Assembly (NCBI GenBank): GCA_046706685.1
Contig: JBJKPE010000180.1
Coordinates: 1-12,625, forward strand
DNA length: 12,625 nt
Direction of reading: 5' to 3'
Source: JARRRD01 sp046706685
GTDB taxonomy: Bacteria > Nitrospirota > Thermodesulfovibrionia > Thermodesulfovibrionales > UBA6898
Positions within the stretch are counted from its first letter, which is position 1, and the number at the start of each line of letters is the position of its first letter. The notes beneath the pieces were generated by a model. The model did not search any database. It saw only the letters and a program-made list of their open reading frames with translations, and was not told the origin of the DNA. Below, piece after piece: positions 1 through 5,199 of the stretch. Made by a program: the position numbers and the translations under genes.

Positions 1-463
1 CCCTGAAGAGAATGACAGACTCATCGGTCAGTGCGGCATCCGGTTCTTTCTCGATTACGGCAAAGGGTACGCCGTCCGCCTCCAGTTCACTGCATATTAT
101 CCTCCCCATCCTGCCGTAGCCGCATATGATGTAGTGGTCCTTGAGGTCTTTGATTTTCTTTTCCAATCTTTTCCTCCCGAATATTTCCTGGAGTTCGCCT
201 TCCAGAATGAACTTTGCCCCTGTGCTCAGCGTATAAAAGACGGTGCCGACCCCCCCGACGATAAGAACGATTGTGAACATTTTGCCGACGGGAGAAAGGT
301 CGTGGACCTCCTTGTATCCCACGGTGGTCAGGGTAATGACAGTCATATATATGGCGTCGAAGAAATTCCATTTCTCCAGCAGCATGTATCCGCCAGTGCC
401 GAAGGTTAGTATGAATATGATCATGCCGGCGGAAAGCAGGAGCTTTTTTTTGAGTTCTCTCAA
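1..463 (-). CDS. Potassium channel with RCK (TrkA-N) domain, 3' part missing
   Basis: This is a two-transmembrane potassium channel subunit with a cytoplasmic regulatory domain. Only the first 154 codons are inside the window; the gene continues past the left edge. From the TTG start, residues about 8-29 are hydrophobic (first helix), then comes a pore loop with the selectivity filter TTVGY at residues 46-50, and a second helix at about 59-80. A charged linker follows (residues 88-108, rich in Lys and Glu). A Rossmann-type nucleotide-binding RCK start, IICGYGRMGR, lies at residues 112-121. The order helix-filter-helix-RCK is that of MthK/Kch-like channels gated by a ligand such as Ca2+ or a nucleotide. 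TTG at 463-461 is chosen because a stop codon lies two codons upstream in frame, and a GGAGGGGG ribosome site (475-482, minus strand) sits 11 bases before it. The exact gating ligand cannot be told. Confidence 0.9.
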   Translation of the reverse strand, partial: MRELKKKLLLSAGMIIFILTFGTGGYMLLEKWNFFDAIYMTVITLTTVGYKEVHDLSPVGKMFTIVLIVGGVGTVFYTLSTGAKFILEGELQEIFGRKRLEKKIKDLKDHYIICGYGRMGRIICSELEADGVPFAVIEKEPDAALTDESVILFR

Positions 464-499
464 CCGTTATATTTCCCCCTCCGGATCATTTTCTGATAA

Positions 500-508
500 A
501 TCATAACA
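500..508 (-). promoter_or_regulatory. Putative extended -10 promoter of the potassium channel gene
   Basis: Read on the minus strand, the sequence is TGTTATGAT (508 down to 500). This is a TGn extended -10 followed by TATGAT, which matches the sigma-70 consensus at five of six positions. Transcription would start near 493, giving a leader of about 30 bases that holds the GGAGGGGG ribosome site. No good -35 box is seen, as is usual for extended -10 promoters. The near-identical element upstream of dedA supports it. Confidence 0.4.
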
Positions 509-570
509 CTTTTCAAGGCCACCGGCCGGGTTATTACTACCGGTAAGGATTGAGTCGGCGAAGCGGCAGG

Positions 571-1215
571 TTACCGGGCGATGCGGTAACGGTGACGGAG
601 GTATTCGATCAGACCGGGCAGCACGGAAATAAAGATGATGGCGACGATGGCTAGGGAGAAATTGTTCCTTACCACTGGAAGCCGGCCGAAGTAGAAACCT
701 GCAAAGAGGAAGAGACCTACCCAGGCGATGCCGGCCGTGACATTATAGAAGGTAAAGCGCCAGTGAGTCATGAAGCCAACTCCGGCAACAAAGGGGGCGA
801 AGGTTCGTATAATGGGTATGAACCTCGCTATGACGATCGTCTTCCCGCCGTGTTTTTCGTAAAAGCGATGTGTTCGGTCGAGGTACTCCTTATTCAGGAA
901 ACGAACATTCTTTTTTTGAAAGACCTTGGGTCCTATGCGGTAGCCTATCCAGTAATTGACGGTGTTTCCTCCTATAGCAGCCAGACTGAGCAGTGGAAAA
1001 AGCAATTCAACCTGCATTGAACCACTGGCGGCAAATGTCCCTGCGGCGAAAAGAAGGGAATCACCCGGCAGAAAAGGGGTCACCACGAGGCCTGTTTCGC
1101 AGAAAATGATAAGAAAAAGAATGAGATAGGTCCAGGCCCCGTAATTCTGTATGACGACGCTCAGGTGCCTGTCAAGATGCAGGAAGATATTTATAAGACT
1201 ATGCAGTATTTCCAA
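571..1215 (-). CDS. dedA: DedA-family membrane protein
   Basis: This is a polytopic inner-membrane protein of the DedA (SNARE-associated/VTT) family, whose members act in lipid carrier recycling and membrane homeostasis. The 214-residue product follows, from memory, the E. coli DedA pattern closely: FCETGLVVTPFLPGDSLLF at residues 38-56 with the conserved acidic residues Glu40 and Asp52, then GGNTVNYWIGY, then RFYEKHGGKTIVIARFIPI with Arg131 and Arg137, and a C-terminal helix ending in basic residues. A longer reading frame extends to 1365 but would run through the divergent regulator gene, and its extra residues resemble nothing in the family. The TTG at 1215-1213 gives MEILHSLINIFLHLDRHL, which lines up with the E. 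coli DedA N terminus. Its ribosome site is weak (CGGGG, about five bases upstream). The substrate is not inferable; undecaprenyl phosphate or phospholipid transport is the family expectation. Confidence 0.92.
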   Translation of the reverse strand: MEILHSLINIFLHLDRHLSVVIQNYGAWTYLILFLIIFCETGLVVTPFLPGDSLLFAAGTFAASGSMQVELLFPLLSLAAIGGNTVNYWIGYRIGPKVFQKKNVRFLNKEYLDRTHRFYEKHGGKTIVIARFIPIIRTFAPFVAGVGFMTHWRFTFYNVTAGIAWVGLFLFAGFYFGRLPVVRNNFSLAIVAIIFISVLPGLIEYLRHRYRIAR

Positions 1216-1275
1216 TTTTACCCCGGCGGAAAAAGACGAAACACTCCCTCGCCTGACTACTAATACAATTTCGTT

Positions 1276-1284
1276 ATTATAACA
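1276..1284 (-). promoter_or_regulatory. Putative extended -10 promoter of dedA
   Basis: On the minus strand, positions 1284 down to 1276 read TGTTATAAT: a perfect TATAAT hexamer with a TGn extension. It lies about 60 bases before the chosen TTG start of dedA, with a predicted transcription start near 1269. This fits the shorter start and argues against the 1365 start, which would lie upstream of the promoter. Confidence 0.5.
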
Positions 1285-1295
1285 TTTAGATATGG

Positions 1296-1301
1296 CATAA
1301 T
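1296..1301 (+). promoter_or_regulatory. Possible -10 box giving a leaderless response-regulator mRNA
   Basis: CATAAT matches the sigma-70 -10 consensus at five of six positions and ends five bases before the ATG at 1307. Transcription from it would begin at or next to the start codon. No ribosome site is present, which fits leaderless translation. The -35 region is not convincing. Confidence 0.28.
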
Positions 1302-1306
1302 ACCGC

Positions 1307-1777
1307 ATGCGAAAGCCGAGAGCTATAGTGTGTGATGATGACGAGGTAATTTTGCATGTCTTCAAACATATGCTGGAAGCCGCGGGCTATGAAGTTTTGA
1401 CGGCGGATACCCCTGTGACCTGTTCTTTTTTCAGGGAACATAGCGATAGTTGCCCGCAGCACAGCCGCTGCACAGACGTACTCGTAACCGATTATGCCAT
1501 GCCTGACATGACAGGGATGGAATTGCTTGAGATGCAGCACAGTGGGGGCTGCAAGCTTACAAGTAAGAATAAGGCGTTGATGACCGGGAAGGACGATGCT
1601 CAACTCAGAGAGCGCGCAGCGGTATTGGGATGCGAGTTCTTTCCCAAGCCTGTGCTCATATCCACTCTCCTGGCGTGGATTAAGGAGTGTGAAAAACGCT
1701 TTGACCTGTCAGAACCCCTTGCGTCGGATCTTTTCCTGCCAGGGAGGAAAGAAGACATTTCCGTTCGTTCCTGGTGA
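1307..1777 (+). CDS. Single-domain response regulator with conserved-looking cysteines
   Basis: This is a CheY-like receiver of 156 residues without an output domain. The acidic pocket is at Asp10-Asp12 (VCDDDE), the phosphoacceptor is Asp62 in VTDYAMPDMTG, the switch Thr is Thr93 in ALMTG, and the invariant Lys is Lys114 in FFPKP. Between alpha-1 and the phosphorylation site lies an insertion carrying Cys39, Cys49 (in SCPQHSRC) and Cys55; further cysteines are Cys82 (GGCK) and Cys109 (LGCEFF). The C-terminal 25 residues are beyond a normal receiver and look disordered. The ATG at 1307 is the only start, since an in-frame stop lies three codons upstream. There is no Shine-Dalgarno sequence, and CATAAT at 1296-1301 suggests a leaderless transcript. 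The cognate kinase is not in the window. A cysteine-based redox or metal role is inference. Confidence 0.88.
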   Translation: MRKPRAIVCDDDEVILHVFKHMLEAAGYEVLTADTPVTCSFFREHSDSCPQHSRCTDVLVTDYAMPDMTGMELLEMQHSGGCKLTSKNKALMTGKDDAQLRERAAVLGCEFFPKPVLISTLLAWIKECEKRFDLSEPLASDLFLPGRKEDISVRSW

Positions 1778-1825
1778 TGACGGACAGCCGCCTGAACTAT
1801 CATGGATCTGCAACACTGAACGGTT

Positions 1826-1851
1826 ATTTTCCGTAAAACTCAGCGGAAAAT
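1826..1851 (+). repeat. Inverted repeat, 8-bp arms, downstream of the response regulator
   Basis: ATTTTCCG (1826-1833) and CGGAAAAT (1844-1850/1851) are perfect reverse complements separated by ten bases. It could fold as a hairpin in RNA, but no T-run follows on the plus strand, so it is a weak terminator candidate at best. It could equally be a protein-binding dyad. It shares the 8-9 bp arm and 10-base spacer geometry of the inverted repeat at 1910-1937, but not its sequence. Confidence 0.45.
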
Positions 1852-1857
1852 TCATCT

Positions 1858-1863
1858 TATAAT
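1858..1863 (+). promoter_or_regulatory. Possible -10 box upstream of thrC
   Basis: An exact TATAAT hexamer lies about 110 bases before the thrC start codon, just after the first inverted repeat. The region 17 bases upstream does not resemble TTGACA, so this is only a candidate for a thrC operon promoter with a leader of about 105 bases. A competing candidate overlaps the inverted repeat at 1910-1937. Confidence 0.25.
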
Positions 1864-1909
1864 GCATGAGGGTTCGTCGGCGTTAGCGGCAAGCTTTCCC
1901 CCCTATATT

Positions 1910-1937
1910 TACTTTAAATTCTCCGCAGTTTAAAGTA
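1910..1937 (+). promoter_or_regulatory. Operator-like inverted repeat overlapping a candidate thrC promoter
   Basis: TACTTTAAA (1910-1918) and TTTAAAGTA (1929-1937) are a perfect 9-bp inverted repeat with a 10-base spacer. A possible -35 box TTTAAA (1913-1918) lies in the left arm. A possible -10 box TAGAAT (1936-1941), at 17-base spacing, overlaps the end of the right arm. A dimeric regulator bound here would block this promoter, so the element may be the operator of the threonine/sulfur gene cluster. The arms are A/T-rich and make a poor terminator. The identity of the regulator is unknown. Confidence 0.4.
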
Positions 1938-1974
1938 GAATAAAGCTTATCCTGTTTCCGGTGGAGGTGGCTGC

Positions 1975-3216
1975 GTGGGACATATAAAGGGGCTCAAGTG
2001 CAGGGAATGCGGAAGAGAATATCCGATTGATCCCATCTATGTCTGCGAATTCTGTTTTGGACCGCTTGAAGTCGCCTACGACTACGAAAGTATCGCGAAG
2101 ACGCTAAACACGGAAGAGATCGGCAAGCGGGATAAGAATCTGTGGAGATACAGGGAGCTTCTGCCGATAGACGGGGAACCAAAGGTCGGCCTGCATTCCG
2201 GATTCACCCCCCTGTTGAAGGCCGACAACCTTGCAAAGGTCCTCGGAGTGGACTCAATATACATTAAGGATGATACCGTTGTCCACCCTACGCTGTCCTT
2301 TAAAGACAGGGTTGTGTCCGTAGCGCTCACCAAGGCCAGGGAATTCGGATTCGACACCGTTGCCTGTGCCTCTACCGGCAATCTTGCACACTCGGTTTCC
2401 GCGCACGGCGCCAAGGGAGGATTCAAGCGATTTATCTTTATACCGGCGACCCTTGAGGCAAGCAAGATCATAGCATCTCTAGTCTACGAGCCGAACCTGA
2501 TCGCGGTCGACGGGAATTATGACGATGTTAACAGGCTTTGCAGCGAGGTGGCGAACAAGTACCGGTGGGCTTTTGTAAACATCAACATAAGGCCTTTTTA
2601 CGCGGAGGGATCAAAAACTCTGGGCTATGAGGTCATAGAACAACTCGGGTGGAAGGCCCCGGACAACGTAGTGATCCCATGTGCCAGCGGTTCCCTCCTG
2701 ACCAAGGTTTGGAAGAGTTTCAAGGAGTTGAAACAAATCAATATCCTGAAGGACCTCAATACGAAGGTTTTTGCCGCCCAGGCTGCGGGGTGCAACCCGA
2801 TCACGACTGCTGTGAGAAATGATACAGATATCATCAGGCCGGTGAAGCCGGATACGGTTGCCAAATCGCTGGCGATCGGCAATCCTGCCGACGGGTATTA
2901 TGCAACACAGGTGATAAAGGAAACGGGGGGGTATGCTGAAGATGCAAGCGATCAGGAGATCATAGATGCTATAAAACTTCTTGCCAGAACAGAGGGAGTA
3001 TTTGCAGAGACTGCAGGCGGCGTTACGCTGGCCTGCGCAAAGAAGCTCATCGAGACTGGAAAGATAAGGAAGAATGAGACCACCGTCATTTGCATAACCG
3101 GCAACGGGTTGAAGACACAGGAGGCCCTGAAGGGGCATGCCCGGTCGCCTCACTATATCAAGCCGAACCTGGCCTCCTTCGAAGAGGTCCTTGAAAACAT
3201 CAACAAAGGTCAATGA
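1975..3216 (+). CDS. thrC: Threonine synthase, zinc-ribbon clade
   Basis: This is a PLP enzyme of fold type II, expected to convert O-phosphohomoserine to threonine and phosphate. The 413-residue protein starts with a four-cysteine ribbon (Cys9, Cys12, Cys24, Cys27; CRECG and CEFC). The PLP lysine is Lys110 in HPTLSFKDR, where most threonine synthases have NPTGSFKDR. An ACASTGNLAHS segment follows (phosphate and substrate loop), and GSLLTK and ITGNGLKTQ lie in the C-terminal half. The start is GTG at 1975, with a strong GGAGGTG ribosome site (1963-1969) five bases upstream. It is the first gene of a run with a CysO-like carrier (34-base gap), a NIL protein and an ApgM homologue. A related reaction, replacement of phosphate by sulfur to give homocysteine, is a possible alternative that cannot be excluded from sequence. 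Confidence 0.9.
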   Translation: MGHIKGLKCRECGREYPIDPIYVCEFCFGPLEVAYDYESIAKTLNTEEIGKRDKNLWRYRELLPIDGEPKVGLHSGFTPLLKADNLAKVLGVDSIYIKDDTVVHPTLSFKDRVVSVALTKAREFGFDTVACASTGNLAHSVSAHGAKGGFKRFIFIPATLEASKIIASLVYEPNLIAVDGNYDDVNRLCSEVANKYRWAFVNINIRPFYAEGSKTLGYEVIEQLGWKAPDNVVIPCASGSLLTKVWKSFKELKQINILKDLNTKVFAAQAAGCNPITTAVRNDTDIIRPVKPDTVAKSLAIGNPADGYYATQVIKETGGYAEDASDQEIIDAIKLLARTEGVFAETAGGVTLACAKKLIETGKIRKNETTVICITGNGLKTQEALKGHARSPHYIKPNLASFEEVLENINKGQ

Positions 3217-3250
3217 CCCGACCGGTCTGCGACGGCAAGGAGGAGAATAC

Positions 3251-3541
3251 ATGGCTGTAAAGGTAAGAATTCCGACTCCGCTTCAGCGGTTGACGCAGGG
3301 TAAAGAAGAGGTCGAGTCCGGGCCCGGAACCATCATCGAACTTATAAACGATCTTGAGATTAAATATCCGGGAATCGCCGAACGCATATCCGAAAACGGA
3401 AAGATCAGGAGATTCGTCAACATATACCTGAATGATGAAGACATCAGGTTTCTTAAAGCGGAAGATACGGATGTGAAGGACGGGGATGAGGTGTCAATCG
3501 TGCCTGCTATCGCAGGCGGAGGAAGACAGGAGGAGCAATGA
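3251..3541 (+). CDS. CysO/MoaD-like sulfur carrier protein
   Basis: This is a beta-grasp (ubiquitin-like) sulfur carrier of 96 residues. As recalled, it resembles M. tuberculosis CysO along its length: it begins VKVRIPTPLQRLT, has RRFVNIYLNDEDIRF at residues 53-67, and ends DGDEVSIVPAIAGG at residues 77-90. Carriers of this type are adenylated at a C-terminal Gly-Gly and then carry a thiocarboxylate sulfur for cysteine, homocysteine or cofactor synthesis. Here the glycines (89-91) are followed by a tail, RQEEQ, so a protease would have to expose the diglycine. The ATG at 3251 is preceded by AAGGAGGAGA (3237-3245). The stop codon overlaps the next start codon as ATGA, suggesting translational coupling. 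No E1-like activating enzyme or JAMM protease is in the window. A role in molybdopterin synthesis is less likely given the neighbours. Confidence 0.87.
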   Translation: MAVKVRIPTPLQRLTQGKEEVESGPGTIIELINDLEIKYPGIAERISENGKIRRFVNIYLNDEDIRFLKAEDTDVKDGDEVSIVPAIAGGGRQEEQ

Positions 3542-3774
3542 AAAAGAGGGTGAAACTGACCTTTCCCCAGCAGTTGATCAAAGAGCCGGTTATCTTCACG
3601 ATGGCAAAACAGTACAATGTAATGCCCAATATAAGGAGGGCAAGGGTCACGGAGACGGTGGGGGAAATGATTCTTGAGCTGGAAGGTAACGAAGAAGACC
3701 TTGAAAAGGGGCTTAACTGGCTCAGGGAGAAGGGAATACAGGTGGAAACGGTCGAGGGCGATATTGTTGAATAG
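3538..3774 (+). CDS. Stand-alone NIL-domain protein
   Basis: This is a 78-residue protein made only of a NIL domain (ferredoxin-like fold), the domain found at the C terminus of the methionine importer ATPase MetN, where it binds methionine and inhibits transport. The pattern is typical: KRVKLTFPQQLIKEPVIFTMAKQ at the N terminus (a beta strand followed by a helix), then NIRRARVTETVGEMILELEG and a closing helix and strand. Fused NIL-ferredoxin proteins take part in homocysteine synthesis in methanogens, so the family has two links to sulfur amino acids. The ATG overlaps the stop of the carrier gene by four bases, and its ribosome site AGGAGG (3528-3533) lies inside the carrier's last codons. 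A role as methionine sensor or accessory subunit is inference. Confidence 0.82.
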   Translation: MKKRVKLTFPQQLIKEPVIFTMAKQYNVMPNIRRARVTETVGEMILELEGNEEDLEKGLNWLREKGIQVETVEGDIVE

Positions 3775-3815
3775 ATGCGCCGGGAAATGGCAGAGAGGAT
3801 AATCAGGAATATCTG

Positions 3816-5036
3816 ATGAAATACGTTGTGATTGTCGGAGACGGCATGGCTGACAGGCCGCTTGATGAGCTCGGCGGCAAGACACCGCTACAGAGGGCTT
3901 CCACCCCTAATATGGACAGGCTGTGCGTCGTGGGAATTCCGGGGAGGGTGAGGACTGTTCCTCATGGCATGCACCCCGGCTCGGATGTTGCAAACCTCAG
4001 CATACTTGGATACGACCCCCATCTCTTTTATACGGGCAGGGCGCCTCTCGAAGCGGCCAGTATAGGTGTGGCACTATCGAAGGACGATGTGGCTTTCCGG
4101 TGCAACCTTGTCACCCTTAAAGACAGGTCTGACAAACCCGGTGCCAGTATGGAAGACTATAGCAGCGGTCACATAACGACAGAGGAGTCGGCGGAACTCA
4201 TACGCGATATAGACGGGAAGCTTGGCACGGATGTTATCAGGTTTTATCCCGGCGTCAGCTACCGCCATCTCATGATCTGGGCCGGAGGGCCCGTAGATGT
4301 GGAGTGCGTTCCGCCTCATGACATAATAGGGAAGGACGTTGCGGACTATCTGCCCGCGGGGAAGGGCGAGGATGTACTTCGGAGGTTGATGACCGACTCT
4401 TTCGAAATTCTCGCCGATCATCCGGTGAACAAAAAGAGGATGGAAAAAGGTAAAAACCCCGGCAACAGCGTATGGTTCTGGGGACAGGGCAAAAAGCCCG
4501 TCCTGCCGACCTTTCAGGAAAAATATTCTCTGCGCGGCGCTCTAATTTCAGCCGTCGACCTGACAAGAGGACTCGGTATTTACGCCGGCTTTAAGATACT
4601 GGATGTCCCGGGAATTACGGGCTATCTGGACACGAACTACAGAGGAAAAGCGGAAGCCGCGTTGAAAGCGCTGGAGAGTGAGGACTTTGTGTACATACAC
4701 GTCGAAGCGCCTGACGAGGCGGGGCATTCCGGCAATTGCGGCGATAAGATACGTGCTATCGAAGATTTCGATTCCTTCGTTGTAGGTCCCGTCATGGAGG
4801 GGCTGAAAGAATTCGGGGAGTACAGAGTATTGCTCCTTCCCGACCATCCGACGCCGCTGGAGCTCAGGACCCATACGGCCGACCCGGTCCCTTTTGTCCT
4901 CTTTGACAGCACGAGCCCCCGAAAGAATGAAGGCCTGACCTATGACGAAGAAATGGCCGACAGGGAAGGCAATTTGTCTTTTGAAAAAGGCCATACCTTG
5001 ATGGATTACTTCATCAAGGGTCGGTTGCCTTCTTAG
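3816..5036 (+). CDS. apgM: ApgM-type phosphoglycerate mutase homologue, proposed homoserine kinase
   Basis: This is a metalloenzyme of the alkaline phosphatase superfamily, 406 residues, belonging to the archaeal-type cofactor-independent phosphoglycerate mutase family. Metal ligands and catalytic residues are in place: Asp9 in VGDGMAD, the likely nucleophile Ser56 in PGSDVANLSILGY, Asp300 and His304 in APDEAGH, Asp343-His344 in LPDHP, and His353. A subgroup of this family that clusters with threonine genes in genomes lacking thrB has been named a proposed homoserine kinase (TIGR02535 as I recall). This copy lies between thrC-cysO-NIL and lysC, and no GHMP homoserine kinase is in the window, which favours that role. 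The start ATG has an AGGAA ribosome site six bases upstream. Phosphoglycerate mutase activity in glycolysis remains the alternative. Confidence 0.86.
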   Translation: MKYVVIVGDGMADRPLDELGGKTPLQRASTPNMDRLCVVGIPGRVRTVPHGMHPGSDVANLSILGYDPHLFYTGRAPLEAASIGVALSKDDVAFRCNLVTLKDRSDKPGASMEDYSSGHITTEESAELIRDIDGKLGTDVIRFYPGVSYRHLMIWAGGPVDVECVPPHDIIGKDVADYLPAGKGEDVLRRLMTDSFEILADHPVNKKRMEKGKNPGNSVWFWGQGKKPVLPTFQEKYSLRGALISAVDLTRGLGIYAGFKILDVPGITGYLDTNYRGKAEAALKALESEDFVYIHVEAPDEAGHSGNCGDKIRAIEDFDSFVVGPVMEGLKEFGEYRVLLLPDHPTPLELRTHTADPVPFVLFDSTSPRKNEGLTYDEEMADREGNLSFEKGHTLMDYFIKGRLPS

Positions 5037-5199
5037 AAGAAATATCAGCAGCGAGTCTTAACGAAGGTGCCACCTTCTGCAATGCCGTGGCAAGATTCAG
5101 GGCGGGCCGGAATGACAAGCGAATAAATAAACGGCGGGAGAGGCGTTATATTGCCATGGAGCGGCCCGCATTCTATGAAGCTGAGGAGGTTTACTATTC
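5037..5199. other. Intergenic region between apgM and lysC
   Basis: There is no gene in these 163 bases. They hold a short perfect inverted repeat, GAAGGTG-C-CACCTTC (5063-5077), and a fragment of a dispersed repeat (5094-5120). They also hold a possible -10 box TATATT (5147-5152) without a clear -35, and the strong lysC ribosome site at 5183-5190. A short ATG frame starting at 5155 overlaps lysC out of frame and is not believed. Confidence 0.5.
5094..5120 (+). repeat. Dispersed repeat fragment, copy 1
   Basis: The segment starts GATTCAGGGCGGGCCGGAAT and continues through GACAAGC. It resembles positions 8661-8687 (about 22 of 27 positions alike), including the GCCGGRATGACRAGC block. Both copies are followed by CGAATAAATA (directly here, nine bases later in copy 2). 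It is probably a degenerate member of a small genome-wide intergenic repeat family. Confidence 0.45.

Noticed and set aside
540..577. CCGGTAA/TTACCGG inverted repeat at the end of dedA as a terminator
   Set aside because: The arms are 24 bases apart, include the dedA stop codon, and no T-run follows on the minus strand. Chance cannot be excluded.
1216..1365. Extension of dedA to an ATG at 1365 (or 1308)
   Set aside because: The added residues have no family resemblance, overlap the divergent regulator gene, and lie upstream of the extended -10 promoter at 1276-1284. The TTG at 1215 gives the family N terminus.
1862..1933. 23-codon frame upstream of thrC as an attenuator leader peptide
   Set aside because: It has no ribosome site, its ATG overlaps the TATAAT hexamer, and it is not rich in threonine, isoleucine or methionine codons. 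No terminator/antiterminator pair with a T-run follows.
2925..2931. Run of seven G in thrC as a phase-variation tract
   Set aside because: It encodes a plain Thr-Gly-Gly in a conserved region, the frame is intact, and a 7-base run in a housekeeping gene is weak evidence. A similar run in the channel gene (250-256) encodes Gly-Gly.
3137..3250. Upstream in-frame extension of the sulfur carrier to an ATG at 3137
   Set aside because: It would overlap thrC by 80 bases and add residues unlike any sulfur carrier; the ATG at 3251 has a strong ribosome site.
3251..3541. Carrier protein as MoaD of molybdopterin synthesis or ThiS of thiamine synthesis
   Set aside because: The central and C-terminal motifs resemble CysO more than MoaD or ThiS, and no moaE, thiG or other cofactor gene is nearby. 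The possibility is not fully excluded.
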